Positions 40,039-49,079 are shown, counted from the stretch's first letter. The stretch: 64,000 nt of DNA from Streptomyces sp. NBRC 109706 (GCF_000974485.1 NZ_BBOM01000007.1:62001-126000); one strand, 5' to 3'. Made by a program: numbers and translations. Notes: generated from the sequence alone by a model not told the origin.

Positions 40039-40659
40039 ATGCCCAGTGACTCGTCGGGTATGGACGTCACAAGCCTCACGCCGGGTGCCCGGCGCATTCT
40101 CGATGTCGCGTCGGAGCTGTTCTACCGGCGGGGCATCCACGCCGTGGGGGTGGACACCATCGCGGCCGAATCGGGGGTCACCAAGCGCACGCTGTACAAC
40201 AGGTTCGGCTCCAAGGACAACCTGCTGACCGCCTACCTGGAGACCAGGGACCGCCGCTGGCGTGATCTCATCGAGGCCGGGCTGGCGGCAGAGGGAGAGG
40301 ACGCCGTCCGCCGGATGCTGGTCCCGTTCGCGGTGCTGCCCACCTGGCTGGCCGAATCGGATCGAGGGTGCAGCTTTGTGAACGCCTTCGCCGAACTTCC
40401 GGATCCTGATCATCCTGGGCGGAAGGTGATCAGCGATGAGAAGAAATGGCTACGGGCGTTCTTCCGTGATCGGCTGATCGAGGCCGGCGTGCGGCCCTCG
40501 CCTGCCGACACCCTGGCCGTGCAGTTGCTGAGCCTGCACGAGGGCGCCATCGTCGCCACCGCGCTCGCGGACGCCGACGATGCCGCCCGGGCGACCCTCG
40601 ACGCGGCGGAGACCCTGGTCGGGGCGGCGCTCGCGGGGAGCACCGACCACGCGCCCTGA
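40039..40659 (+). CDS. TetR-family transcriptional regulator
   Basis: 206 residues. The helix-turn-helix is canonical: ARRILDVASELFYRRGIHAV, IAAESGVTKRTLYNRFGSKD. The ligand domain contains GCSFVNAFAELPDPDHPGRK, typical of the TetR_C_16/33-like group that includes regulators of small enzyme genes. AAGGGGGG precedes the ATG. Two operator repeats abut the start, so autoregulation together with the divergent 64-residue gene is likely. Confidence 0.93.
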   Translation: MPSDSSGMDVTSLTPGARRILDVASELFYRRGIHAVGVDTIAAESGVTKRTLYNRFGSKDNLLTAYLETRDRRWRDLIEAGLAAEGEDAVRRMLVPFAVLPTWLAESDRGCSFVNAFAELPDPDHPGRKVISDEKKWLRAFFRDRLIEAGVRPSPADTLAVQLLSLHEGAIVATALADADDAARATLDAAETLVGAALAGSTDHAP

Positions 40660-40744
40660 AGGGCGGCGCACCCCGAGGCGCCCTCGTGCAGGCTCAGCCC
40701 CGCCAACGGATCAGCCCCGGGACCGGCTCAGCCCCGGGGCCGGC

Positions 40745-42328
40745 TCAGCCTCGGGACCGGGCCTTGAACGCAGCCTTGCGCGCCTGCTTGGCGAGCTGGC
40801 GGTCCGGGTGCATCCGGCCGACGGCCTCCAGGACATCGGCCGTGGCCGGGTGGTCGGTGCGCCAGGCCCGGTCGAAGAACTCGCTGTGCTGATCCACCAG
40901 GCCGGTCACCAGCTCGCGCAGCTCGGGAAGGTCATCCTCCTCGGCCCCGGTGCCCAGCTGGGCCGCCAGGGTGTCGATGGTCAGCCAGAAGACCAGCTCC
41001 TCCGACGGCGGCGGCACATCGGCGGCGCCGCGCTCGGCCAGCCAGACGCGGGCCAGGCCGCCGAGTTCGGCGTCGTCCAGCACCGCGCGCAGGGCCGGCT
41101 CGGCGCTCGCGTCCAGCAGCGCGAGGGTCAGCTGGCAGCCCAGCCGCCGGCCGGGGCCCGCCGGGTCGGCGCCACGCGCCGCGGCCAGCAACTCCTCGGC
41201 GGCGGCGACCGGTTCACGACCGGCGAGCCACAGTTCGGCCTCCTCCGTCACCGCCGACGGCGGACGTTCGGTGAGGGCGTCCAGGAGTGCGCCGGCCGGC
41301 GCGTCGGCCAACTCCCCGACCAGCGGCACATCGAGCCCCACCTCCCGCATCCGCCGGCGCACGCCGTAGAAGCCGAGCGGGGTCAGCCGCACCTGGCCGT
41401 AGCGGCTCGGATCGTCCAGATCCTCGTCGCCGATGTCCTGCAGCCCCTCGGCGGACTCGTCGTCCTCGTCGTTCTCCTCGTCACCGCCGACCACCGAATC
41501 GTCCATCGGGTGGTACTCCAGCAGTCCGGTGTCCGCCAGCACGCGGAACTGCTCGTCCAGCCGCACCACCAGGGCCGACACATCCTCGAACGCCTCGTCG
41601 GTCAACTCCTCCATCTCCTCCGGGAGGAGCGTGGCGGCGGCGATCATGGGCAGCGGCAGCAGGGAGGCGGCCTGGCCGTCCTGGTCGGTGACGCCGAAGA
41701 CGTAGAGGTTGCCCAACACGCTGTCCAGCAGCCCGGCCTCGGCCTCCGGATCCCAGTCGAGGGCGTCCAGATCGATGGCGTCCGGGGCGAGTTGGCCGTC
41801 CTCGCCGAACAGGCCCTCCAGCCCCTCGACTTCGCCCAGCAGCTCCTCGAACGAAGGGGTGGCGACATCGGAGAGCACCGCGTCCAGACCGTCGGCCCAC
41901 AGGTCGAGGATGTCCTCGGGGGCGCCGTCGACGAGCCGGGCCAGCTCCTCGTCCGCCGTGGCGACGCCGACGGCCGGATGGTCCTCGTGCTCGACCAGGG
42001 ACCTGGCCTGGCCGGTTCCGCCCGCCGGGAGGTCGCCGGTCTCGGTGATGGAGACCAGGCCGGTGTCCACGGCGAAGTTCCATGCCTCGACCACCTCCGC
42101 CTCGCCATCGGGCGTACCGGTGAGGCCCAGTTCATGAACGGCCTCGCTGAGCGCCGGGGCAAGCAACTCGCCTCCGGCGCCCACCGGAGTGCCCTCGCCG
42201 ACCCACCTGGCCAGCCATACGGCTCGGGAGAGCAGCGGAGCGGCAAGCGCCTCCCTGGCCAACTCGGCCTCGGACGGCAGCCGTACGGGCGGCATGGCGG
42301 GACGGTCGTCCCCGGGGGCGAGCGACAT
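40745..42328 (-). CDS. Large acidic protein of unknown function
   Basis: 527 residues, strongly acidic, with runs such as GGDEENDEDDESAEGLQDIG near residue 290. There is no signal peptide or membrane segment. It is mostly helical: an N-terminal SEAELAREALAAPLLSRAVWLARWVG, a middle EVEGLEGLFGEDGQ, a winged-helix-like RLTPLGFYGVRRRMREVGLD near 320, and a basic C-terminus (QLAKQARKAAFKARSRG) of the kind found at the end of several conserved actinobacterial proteins. I do not recognise a function. Its 5' side faces the secreted nuclease. Confidence 0.85.
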   Translation of the reverse strand: MSLAPGDDRPAMPPVRLPSEAELAREALAAPLLSRAVWLARWVGEGTPVGAGGELLAPALSEAVHELGLTGTPDGEAEVVEAWNFAVDTGLVSITETGDLPAGGTGQARSLVEHEDHPAVGVATADEELARLVDGAPEDILDLWADGLDAVLSDVATPSFEELLGEVEGLEGLFGEDGQLAPDAIDLDALDWDPEAEAGLLDSVLGNLYVFGVTDQDGQAASLLPLPMIAAATLLPEEMEELTDEAFEDVSALVVRLDEQFRVLADTGLLEYHPMDDSVVGGDEENDEDDESAEGLQDIGDEDLDDPSRYGQVRLTPLGFYGVRRRMREVGLDVPLVGELADAPAGALLDALTERPPSAVTEEAELWLAGREPVAAAEELLAAARGADPAGPGRRLGCQLTLALLDASAEPALRAVLDDAELGGLARVWLAERGAADVPPPSEELVFWLTIDTLAAQLGTGAEEDDLPELRELVTGLVDQHSEFFDRAWRTDHPATADVLEAVGRMHPDRQLAKQARKAAFKARSRG

Positions 42329-42642
42329 GAAGGCGAACTCCTCGGGCAGGGGTTGACCCCGCCGGCGGTTGGGGTGGTCGGGCGAGCCCCAGCGTAGACG
42401 GGATTGTCCACCGAGCGTCCCGCCTCCCTGGCGGTTCCGTCACGCTTCACCTGGACGTCGCGTGTCCGGGCGGGGACCCGACGCCGCTCCGGGTGGCGGC
42501 GACCGGTGGATGTCAACACGGAAGCGGTGCGCTCAGCCTCCGGTTAACAACTGGTTGACGAGTGGCAACGCACCTGCCGGGCACGGCTTTACCCGCGTAG
42601 CGTGGCCTCCCCCACTGTTGTCTCCCCCACCCGGAGGGCCCC
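42329..42642. other. Intergenic region between the acidic protein and nuclease genes
   Basis: 314 bases between divergent genes. It includes GTTAACAACTGGTTGAC at about 42543-42559, an imperfect inverted repeat overlapping a TTGACG, and a TAGCGT hexamer at about 42598-42603 that may serve as a -10 for the nuclease gene. I see no coding frame with a ribosome site. Confidence 0.4.
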
Positions 42643-44514
42643 GTGAGATCGACTGAACCAACCGCCGGCAGCCGCTCAAGGCCCCAACGACCGCGTGGCG
42701 CGGCCGTGTTGGTGGGTCTGGTGGCCGGCGGGCTCTGTGTGCCGCTGCTGGCGCAGCCGACCTCGGCGGCCGGGCGGGAGCCGGTGCGGGTGCACCATAT
42801 CCAGGGCGACACCCGGGTCTCACCGCTGCTGGGGCAGTCGGTCGAGGACGTCCCCGGGGTGGTGACGGCGGTGCGCGCCTTCGGTTCGCGTGGCTTCTGG
42901 GTGCAGGAACCGAACGCGGACGGGGATCCGGCCACCAGCGAGGGCATCTTCGTCTACACGGGCGACGCGCCCACGGTTTCGGTGGGCGACGAGGTGCTGG
43001 TCTCCGGCACCGTCGGCGAGTACTACCCGGGCGGCGAGGAGCGGGGCGGCCAGTCGGTGACCCAGCTCACCGGGCCCGAGGTGACGGTGCTCTCGTCGGG
43101 GAACGCGCTTCCGCCGCCGGTGGAGTTGGACGCCGCCGCGATCCCCGGACGCTATGCCCCCGAGGGCGATCCTGCGGCGGATGGCAGCATCGAGGGTCAC
43201 CGACTGCGCCCTGATCGCTATGCGCTGGACGCCTATGAGGCGTGGGAGGGCATGGTGGTGCATATCACGGACGCGCCGGTGGTCGGCCCGAGCACGGAGT
43301 ACGGCGAGCTGTGGGTGACGCTCCGCCCCGGCGACCGTCCCACGGCGCGCGGCGGGACCCGTTACGCCTCGTACGCGGCGTCGAATCCGGGGCGGCTCAA
43401 GGTGGAGTCGCTGATCCCGTTCGCCGAACGGCCGTTCCCCGAAGCGAACGTCGGGGACCGGCTCGCGGGTGCGACGGTCGGCCCGCTGGACTATGACGAG
43501 TTCGGCGGGTACACCCTGGCGGCCCGGGAGTTGGGCACCGTGGTCGACGGCGGTCTGACGCCGGAGCGCACCAGACCGCAGCGGCGCGGTGAGTTGGCGA
43601 TCGCCGCCTACAACGTGGAGAACCTCAACCCGGGCGATGCCGAGGAGAAGTTCGAGCGGTTGGCTGAGGCCGTGGTGACCAACCTGGCGTCGCCCGACAT
43701 CCTGGCCGTCGAGGAGATCCAGGACGACAGCGGACCGACCGACGACGGCACGGTGACCGCGACGGAGACACTGCGGCTGTTCACGGAAGCGATCGTTGCC
43801 GCCGGCGGCCCGAGCTATGCCTGGCGGGGCGTCGACCCGACGGACGGCGAGGACGGCGGGCAGCCGGGCGGCAACATCCGCACGGTGCTGCTGTTCAACC
43901 CGGAGCGGGTGTCCTTCGTGGACCGGCCCGGCGGCGACGCGACCACCGCGACGGAGGTGGTGACCAGGGGTGGAGTGGCCACGCTGAGCCATTCGCCCGG
44001 TCGGATCGCGCCGGCGGACGAGGCCTGGACGGACAGCCGCAAGCCGCTGGCCGGCGAGTTCAGGTTCCGGGGCGAGACGGTGCTGGTGATCGCGAACCAC
44101 TTCGCCTCCAAGGGCGGCGACCAGCCGCTGCACGGCCGCTTCCAGCCGCCGAACCGGAGTTCGGAGGTCCAGCGGCACGCCCAGGCGAGCGCGGTGCGGG
44201 AGTTCGTTCGGGAAATCGGCGAGGCCGATACCCAACGGCCCGCGAAGGTCGTGGTGTTGGGCGATCTCAACGACTTCGAGTTCTCCACGACCGCGCGCGA
44301 GCTGACCGCCGACGGGCTGTTGGTGAACGCACTGGGCACGCTGCCGCCCCGCGAGCGCTATACCTATGTCTACGAGGGCAACTCACAGGTGCTCGACCAG
44401 ACGCTGGTCTCCCCCGCGATCCGCCGCCCCGAGCTGGACATCGTGCATATCAACGCCGAGTTCGCCGACCAGGCCAGCGACCACGACCCACAGGTGCTGC
44501 GGTTCCGCCCCTGA
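42643..44514 (+). CDS. Secreted endonuclease/exonuclease/phosphatase-family nuclease
   Basis: 623 residues. A signal peptide (AAVLVGLVAGGLCVPLLAQP, cleavage near SAAG) precedes an OB-fold-like nucleic-acid-binding region (residues 45-300: GVVTAVRAFGSRGFWVQEPN, GDEVLVSGTVGEY). The EEP domain follows: AAYNVENLNPG, ILAVEEIQDDSG (metal Glu), VIANHFASKGGD, VVVLGDLNDFEF and QASDHDPQVLRF (catalytic His). This layout matches ExeM/NucH-type extracellular DNases. The GTG start has GGAGGG upstream. It is expected outside the cell, degrading DNA. Confidence 0.92.
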   Translation: MRSTEPTAGSRSRPQRPRGAAVLVGLVAGGLCVPLLAQPTSAAGREPVRVHHIQGDTRVSPLLGQSVEDVPGVVTAVRAFGSRGFWVQEPNADGDPATSEGIFVYTGDAPTVSVGDEVLVSGTVGEYYPGGEERGGQSVTQLTGPEVTVLSSGNALPPPVELDAAAIPGRYAPEGDPAADGSIEGHRLRPDRYALDAYEAWEGMVVHITDAPVVGPSTEYGELWVTLRPGDRPTARGGTRYASYAASNPGRLKVESLIPFAERPFPEANVGDRLAGATVGPLDYDEFGGYTLAARELGTVVDGGLTPERTRPQRRGELAIAAYNVENLNPGDAEEKFERLAEAVVTNLASPDILAVEEIQDDSGPTDDGTVTATETLRLFTEAIVAAGGPSYAWRGVDPTDGEDGGQPGGNIRTVLLFNPERVSFVDRPGGDATTATEVVTRGGVATLSHSPGRIAPADEAWTDSRKPLAGEFRFRGETVLVIANHFASKGGDQPLHGRFQPPNRSSEVQRHAQASAVREFVREIGEADTQRPAKVVVLGDLNDFEFSTTARELTADGLLVNALGTLPPRERYTYVYEGNSQVLDQTLVSPAIRRPELDIVHINAEFADQASDHDPQVLRFRP

Positions 44515-44569
44515 CGGCCGCGTAGCGCTGCTGAACGATCGGGCGCAGTACTTCTAAGTGGACCTGAAG

Positions 44570-44617
44570 GGCCAAAGGGGCCCAGACTCCGTGCCATGCG
44601 ACTGGGACCCTTTGGCC
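44570..44617 (+). promoter_or_regulatory. Long hairpin enclosing the dapA start codon
   Basis: The arms 44570-44585 and 44602-44617 pair at 15 of 16 positions (one G-A mismatch), closing a 16-base loop that contains the ATG at 44596-44598. The 5' arm includes the purine-rich AAAGGGG that would be the ribosome site. In the mRNA this should strongly affect translation; in DNA it is also a near-perfect operator-like palindrome. Confidence 0.7.
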
Positions 44618-45492
44618 GCTGCGCGGCCGCCATGATCACGCCCTTCACCGAGGACGGCACCCTCGACCCGGCAGGCGCCGAGCGGCTGGCCGCCCATCTG
44701 GTGGGCCGGGGCGGCTGCGACGCCCTGGTGGTCAACGGCACCACGGGCGAGTCGCCGACCACGAGCGACGCCGAGAAGGCGGCCCTGACCAGGGCGGTGG
44801 CCGGCGCGGTCGGCGGCCGGGCGAAGGTGGTCACCGGCGTCGGCACGGCCGACACCCGGCACTCGGTGGAACTGGCGCGGGCCGCCCGGGCCGCCGGCGC
44901 CGACGGCCTGTTGGTGGTGACGCCCTACTACTCCAGGCCCACCCAGGAGGCGATCGTCCGGCATCTGCTGACCGTCGCCGACGCGACCGAGCTGCCGGTG
45001 ATGCTCTACGACATCCCGACCCGTACCGGCGAGGGCACCGCGTTGACGGCCGACTCGTTGCGCCGGCTCGCCGAGCACCCCCGGATCGTCGCGGTCAAGG
45101 ACTGTTCGTTCGACCTGCTGAAGGCCGGGACGGTGCTGGCCGATACCGAGCTGGCCTACTACTCGGGCAGCGACGAGCTGAACCTGCCGCTGTTGGCCAT
45201 CGGCGCCAGCGGGGTGGTCAGCACGGCGGCCAATGTGGTGGGCCCGCAGGTGCGGGCGGTGCTCGACGCCTTCGCGGCCGGCGAGCTGGAGACGGCCGCA
45301 CGACGTCACCGCGCGCTGCTGCCCCTGGTGTCCGCGCTCACCGGGCACGCACCGGGCACGGTGAGCGTCAAGGCGCTCTTCGCCGCCGCCGGACTGCCCG
45401 GCGGCCCGGTGCGCCCACCGTTGCTGCCGGCCGACGAGGAGCTGACCGCCCGGCTGACGACGGCGCTGCGTCTGGCCGTGGCCGAGCGTTAA
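44596..45492 (+). CDS. dapA: 4-Hydroxy-tetrahydrodipicolinate synthase (DapA)
   Basis: Condenses pyruvate with aspartate semialdehyde in lysine/diaminopimelate synthesis. 298 residues with the true DapA set: T49-T50 in NGTTGES, Y111 in VTPYYSRPTQE, Y138 in MLYDIPTRTG and Schiff-base K168 in IVAVKDCSFD. This distinguishes it from the KdgD-like (17.5 kb) and sugar-acid (31.7 kb) paralogues in the same window. It is a single gene, with a hairpin over its start, and converges on a PPOX gene ten bases away. dapD, another gene of the pathway, lies 1.7 kb downstream on the other strand. Confidence 0.92.
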   Translation: MRLGPFGRCAAAMITPFTEDGTLDPAGAERLAAHLVGRGGCDALVVNGTTGESPTTSDAEKAALTRAVAGAVGGRAKVVTGVGTADTRHSVELARAARAAGADGLLVVTPYYSRPTQEAIVRHLLTVADATELPVMLYDIPTRTGEGTALTADSLRRLAEHPRIVAVKDCSFDLLKAGTVLADTELAYYSGSDELNLPLLAIGASGVVSTAANVVGPQVRAVLDAFAAGELETAARRHRALLPLVSALTGHAPGTVSVKALFAAAGLPGGPVRPPLLPADEELTARLTTALRLAVAER

Positions 45493-45502
45493 CCGGCGGC
45501 GG

Positions 45503-45907
45503 TCAGTCGGCCGAGCCGACGAACAGCCAGCGCCGCACCGGCACTTCGATCAGCAGCCGGTCGCTGCCCGGCCGGTACGGCACGGTGACGTCCCAGGCGT
45601 ACTTGGCCGCGAAGGCGTCGACGACCTCGGTCGCGAAGGGGGCGCGGTGCAGCCGGGCCTCCCCCTCCGCGACCACGGGGCGGGCGCCGTCCTCCAACGC
45701 CAACGAGACCGTGGGCGCGTGCGCGAGGTTCCGCGCCTTGACGGAGGCGGCGTCCACGCCGATCCACCAGCTCCCGCCGATCAGCACGAACCACACCGGG
45801 GTGACATGGGGCGAGCCGTCGGGACGGGTGGTGCACAGCCAGACGTTACGGTCCCCGGCCAGTCGGTCCAGGACGGCGGGCTCGCTCGGGAAGCGGGGTG
45901 CGGTCAT
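45503..45907 (-). CDS. PPOX-class oxidoreductase/pyridoxamine-phosphate-oxidase-like protein
   Basis: 134-residue split barrel. VWLCTTRPDGSPHVTPVWFVLIGGSW is the region of the flavin-binding first sheet, followed by DAASVKARNLAHAPTVSLAL, the phosphate-contacting segment, and a C-terminal strand RLLIEVPVRRWLFVG. It fits the F420/FMN-binding group of actinomycetes. The ATG at 45907 is favoured over an earlier in-frame ATG lacking a site. It stands alone, convergent with dapA. Confidence 0.85.
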   Translation of the reverse strand: MTAPRFPSEPAVLDRLAGDRNVWLCTTRPDGSPHVTPVWFVLIGGSWWIGVDAASVKARNLAHAPTVSLALEDGARPVVAEGEARLHRAPFATEVVDAFAAKYAWDVTVPYRPGSDRLLIEVPVRRWLFVGSAD

Positions 45908-45990
45908 GACACCATCCCACCGCACTCCGGGGCGCCTTCGCCTCCGTCGGTCGGTCGGGATCCCCTGGGGCTCGGGACCTACGCCGCAGG

Positions 45991-47091
45991 TCAGACGGGA
46001 TCGGACAGCCGGACCGGCATCAGCAGCGAGAGGCGCGCCTCGCTCCTCGGGAGGCGGACGGCCAGCGGCGCGGTGGCCCCCGACACCTCAAGCACCACCT
46101 GCTCGCGCCCGGCGGCGGCCAGCGCCTGGGTCAGGAACTCCCGGTTGACGGCGACCCGTTCGCGTTCACCGGCGGTCTCGTCCGCGACGCGGACCACGCC
46201 CTCGTCGGTGACGGCGAGCACGGTGACAGCGGTGCGGGCGCCGTCCTGGCCCCCCGGCTCGTCCCGCACCGGGCCCGAGGCGATCGCGGCGGCGAGCGAG
46301 GGTGCGTGCACATGGCATCGGCGCCCGGCGGGCAGCCTGATCAGCCGGCGGTAGTCCGGATACTCGTGCTCCAGGGCGGCACCCGAGGCCAGCCGCCCGC
46401 CCACGTTCAGCGACACCTCGTCGCTGCTGAGCGTGAGGGTGGCCGACTCGTCCTCCGTGAGCAGCGCGCGCATGGCGTCCACCAGGGGCGTGGGCACCAG
46501 CGCCCGGACCCGGCGCTCCTCCGCCCCCTCGGCGGCGGGGACGGTGGCGACGGCCAGCCGGTAGCGGTCGGTCGCGACCAGCCGCAGTTCGTCCCCCTCG
46601 TGGTCCAGCAACACACCGTGGAGCGAAGGGAGTTCCGGGTCGGAGCCGACGGCGAAGCGGACCGCGTCCAGGGCCTGGGCGAGTTCGCCGCCGGTCAGGG
46701 TCAGGGTGACGGGGGCGTCGGATGGTGTGGTCATGGGATTCTCCCGGTGCGAGATCAGTGTCTGAACCTCGGAGAGTTGTCGACGCGCGGTGGCCACATC
46801 CCGTTCGAGGCGGCGCAGATGCGCGCCCAGCAGCCGGGGCGCCAGGCCCGGGTCCGTCCCCGACCAGCCGGCGAGGGCCAGCCGGATATCGGCCAGCGGC
46901 ATGCCGGCCAGCCGGAGCCGGGCCAACAGCCGGGCCTCGTCCACCTGTTCGGGGTCGTACCAGCGGTATCCGGTGCCCGGGTCCACCCAGGCGGGCACCA
47001 GCACGCCGGCCCCGTCGTAGTACCGCAGGGTTCCGGCGGCCAGCCCGCTGGCCCTGGCCAGCTCACCGATGCCGAGTCGTTCGCTCTCCAC
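45991..47091 (-). CDS. MerR DNA-binding domain fused to sliding-clamp (DnaN-like) domains
   Basis: 366 residues. Residues 5-75 are a MerR winged helix (LGIGELARASGLAAGTLRYY, GYRWYDPEQVDEARLLARL), and 85-118 a coiled coil. From about 125 to the end it matches domains 2 and 3 of the bacterial DNA polymerase III beta clamp: LHGVLLDHEGDELRLVATD, YRLAVATV, EYPDYRRLI, NREFLTQALAAAG and the clamp-typical C-terminus LLMPVRL. Clamp domain 1 is missing. The role is unknown; a DNA-loaded or clamp-shaped effector domain on a regulator is one possibility. A GTG nine bases upstream is an alternative start, but the promoter favours leaderless initiation at 47091. Confidence 0.88.
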   Translation of the reverse strand: MESERLGIGELARASGLAAGTLRYYDGAGVLVPAWVDPGTGYRWYDPEQVDEARLLARLRLAGMPLADIRLALAGWSGTDPGLAPRLLGAHLRRLERDVATARRQLSEVQTLISHRENPMTTPSDAPVTLTLTGGELAQALDAVRFAVGSDPELPSLHGVLLDHEGDELRLVATDRYRLAVATVPAAEGAEERRVRALVPTPLVDAMRALLTEDESATLTLSSDEVSLNVGGRLASGAALEHEYPDYRRLIRLPAGRRCHVHAPSLAAAIASGPVRDEPGGQDGARTAVTVLAVTDEGVVRVADETAGERERVAVNREFLTQALAAAGREQVVLEVSGATAPLAVRLPRSEARLSLLMPVRLSDPV

Positions 47092-47098
47092 ATGCCTC

Positions 47099-47129
47099 AC
47101 CCTGGGACCTCGACCAGGTCGAGAGTCAA
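47099..47129 (-). promoter_or_regulatory. MerR-type promoter of the MerR-clamp gene
   Basis: On the minus strand TTGACT (47124-47129) is followed by the inverted repeat CTCGACC-T-GGTCGAG (47109-47123) and, after a 19-base spacer, CAGGGT (47099-47104). A long spacer filled by a dyad is the MerR hallmark. Transcription would start at about 47092, next to the GTG at 47091. Confidence 0.65.
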
Positions 47130-47183
47130 CCGGCGGGCCCGCCGCTCGCCCGACCGGGGTGGGCGAGCGGCGGGCCGGCCGGC

Positions 47184-48173
47184 TCAGTTGTGGCTGTGCA
47201 GCACCGAGTTGAGGCCGCCCCAGCTGCCCGAGCGGACCAGCGCCTGCACCGTTCCGGTGCTGGAGTGGCGCCGGAAGAGCAGGTTGTCGGCGCCGGCCAG
47301 CTCCAGCGCCTTGACCACCGAGCCGTCCGGCAGGGTGACCCGGGTGCCGGCGGTGAGATAGAGGCCGGCCTCCACCACGCAGTCGTTGCCCAGCGGGATG
47401 CCCAGGCCCGACTGGGCGCCCAGCAGGCAGCGTTCGCCGACCGAGATGACCTGCGTCCCGCCGCCGGAGAGCGTGCCCATGATGGACGCGCCGCCGCCGA
47501 CGTCGGAGCCGTCGCCGATCACCACGCCCGCGCTGATCCGGCCCTCGACCATGGAGGTGCCCAGGGTGCCGGCGTTGAAGTTGCAGAAGCCCTCGTGCAT
47601 CACCGTGGTGCCGGCGGCGAGGTGCGCGCCCAGCCGGACCCGGTCGGCGTCGCCGATCCGGACGCCGGAGGGCACCACATAGTCCGACATCCGGGGGAAC
47701 TTGTCGACGCTGCTCACCGAGAACGACAGCCCGGCGGCCCGGGCGGCGAGCCTGGCCCGCTCCACCCCGTCGACGGGCACCGGGCCGATGCTGGTCCAGG
47801 CGACATTGGCCAGCAGCGCGAAGATCCCCTCCAGGCTGAGGCCGTGCGGCCTGACCAGCCGGTGGCTGAGCAGATGCAGCCGCAGATAGACGTCATGGGC
47901 GTCCAACGGCTTGTCGTCGATGGAGGAGATGACCGTGCGGACCGCGATCACCTCCACGCCCCGGCGCGGGTCGGGGCCCAGCGCGTCGGGGGCGTCGGGG
48001 CCGAGGAGCACGGCGGCGCGCTCGGCGGTGAGGCGTTCGGTGCCGGCGGGCCCCGCCTCCTCGGTCAACTCGGGGGCGGGGAACCAGCTGTCGAGCACGG
48101 TGCCGTCGGCGGCCAGGGTGGCGAGGCCGGCGGCGACGGCGCCGGTGGTGGTGCGGGTGGTCTCGTCGGTCAT
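47184..48173 (-). CDS. dapD: Tetrahydrodipicolinate N-succinyltransferase (DapD)
   Basis: Succinyl-CoA-dependent step of lysine/diaminopimelate synthesis. 329 residues, the actinobacterial DapD type: an N-terminal helical domain, then the left-handed beta-helix with hexapeptide turns ([20 protein letters not shown], then [23 protein letters not shown]) and the ENCQ-like [16 protein letters not shown] coil. [20 protein letters not shown] is a conserved active-site segment. It is monocistronic or leads the TetR/SMR-facing gap; dapA is nearby on the other strand. Confidence 0.94.
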   Translation of the reverse strand: MTDETTRTTTGAVAAGLATLAADGTVLDSWFPAPELTEEAGPAGTERLTAERAAVLLGPDAPDALGPDPRRGVEVIAVRTVISSIDDKPLDAHDVYLRLHLLSHRLVRPHGLSLEGIFALLANVAWTSIGPVPVDGVERARLAARAAGLSFSVSSVDKFPRMSDYVVPSGVRIGDADRVRLGAHLAAGTTVMHEGFCNFNAGTLGTSMVEGRISAGVVIGDGSDVGGGASIMGTLSGGGTQVISVGERCLLGAQSGLGIPLGNDCVVEAGLYLTAGTRVTLPDGSVVKALELAGADNLLFRRHSSTGTVQALVRSGSWGGLNSVLHSHN

Positions 48174-48183
48174 GGGCTCGACG

Positions 48184-48759
48184 CTAACCGGTGGGAGGCG
48201 TCGGCCGCGAACCGGTCTCGGGGAGCAGTCGGCCGAGCCACCGCCTGGTCTCCTCGGGGCGGTGCGGACGGCCGGTGAGCAGCAGTTGGATGGTCAGACC
48301 GTCCAACAGCGACACCACCGCCCGCGCGGTGCCCTCGTCCGCCACCAGGGGGCGGAGCAGCCGCACCATCTCGTCCAGGCAGCGCGCGGCGGTCGGCCGC
48401 ACCACCGGGCGGTTGAGGCCGGCGAAGTACACCGCGTAGACGGATTCGGTCGACGCGCGGTGCGGCCCGAGCGAGATGTCGACGAACCGCACCAGATGCT
48501 CGGTGAGCGACGGCGCCTCGTCGGCCACGGCGAGCCAGTCGCCGAAGGAGCGCAGCCAGCCGTCGTTGAGTCGTTCGAGCGCGGCCACCAGCAGCGCGTC
48601 CCCACTGTCGAAGTGGTACGTGGTGGAGCCGAGCGGCACATCGGCCTCGGCGGCGACCGCGCGGTGCGTGAGCCCGTCGACGCCCCTGCTCTCCACCACC
48701 CGGACGGCGGCGGCCAGGATCCGCTCCCTGCGGTCGGGATCGTGTCGGCGCGGGGTCAT
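48184..48759 (-). CDS. TetR-family transcriptional regulator
   Basis: 191 residues. The HTH is [20 protein letters not shown], then [20 protein letters not shown] with the Tyr-His-Phe end of helix 3. The ligand domain has [29 protein letters not shown], common in regulators next to efflux genes. Its ATG overlaps the stop of the SMR gene by one base (TGATG), so pump and regulator are co-transcribed, and the regulator probably represses the pair. Confidence 0.93.
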   Translation of the reverse strand: MTPRRHDPDRRERILAAAVRVVESRGVDGLTHRAVAAEADVPLGSTTYHFDSGDALLVAALERLNDGWLRSFGDWLAVADEAPSLTEHLVRFVDISLGPHRASTESVYAVYFAGLNRPVVRPTAARCLDEMVRLLRPLVADEGTARAVVSLLDGLTIQLLLTGRPHRPEETRRWLGRLLPETGSRPTPPTG

Positions 48760-49079
48760 CAGTGCGCCCCGCCGAGGTTGAGCACCACGACGCCGGCGAT
48801 CACCAGGCCGACACCCAGGAACTTGGCGGTCGTCGCGGGCTCGTTGAGGAAGAGCATCCCGATGGCGGCGATCAGGGCGGTGCCGACGCCGGCCCAGAGG
48901 GTGTAGGCCATCCCCATGTCCATCGTCTTGAGGGTCTGCGCGAGCAGGACGAAGGCCAGCGCGTAGCCGGTCAACGAGCCGACGGTGGGCCAGAGCCTGC
49001 TGAAACCGTCGCTGTGTTTCATCAGGGTGGTCGCGGTGATCTCCAGCAGGATGGCGGCGGACAGCGTCAGATAGGCCAT
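48759..49079 (-). CDS. SMR-family multidrug efflux protein (EmrE/QacE-like)
   Basis: 106 residues with four membrane helices. The essential proton/drug-binding glutamate is E13 in LLEITATTLMKHSDGF; the third helix has GMAYTLWAGVGTALIAAIGML and the last GVGLVIAGVVVLNLG. SMR proteins work as antiparallel dimers exporting cationic compounds. The ATG at 49079 starts directly at the first helix; upstream extensions are unlikely. It is the first gene of a two-gene unit with TetR. Confidence 0.94.
   Translation of the reverse strand: MAYLTLSAAILLEITATTLMKHSDGFSRLWPTVGSLTGYALAFVLLAQTLKTMDMGMAYTLWAGVGTALIAAIGMLFLNEPATTAKFLGVGLVIAGVVVLNLGGAH

Noticed and set aside
38872..42328. Genomic island or prophage around 35-42 kb
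   Set aside because: There is no integrase, transposase, tRNA target or flanking direct repeat; the softer codon bias is confined to a few small genes near 35.6-37.2 kb.
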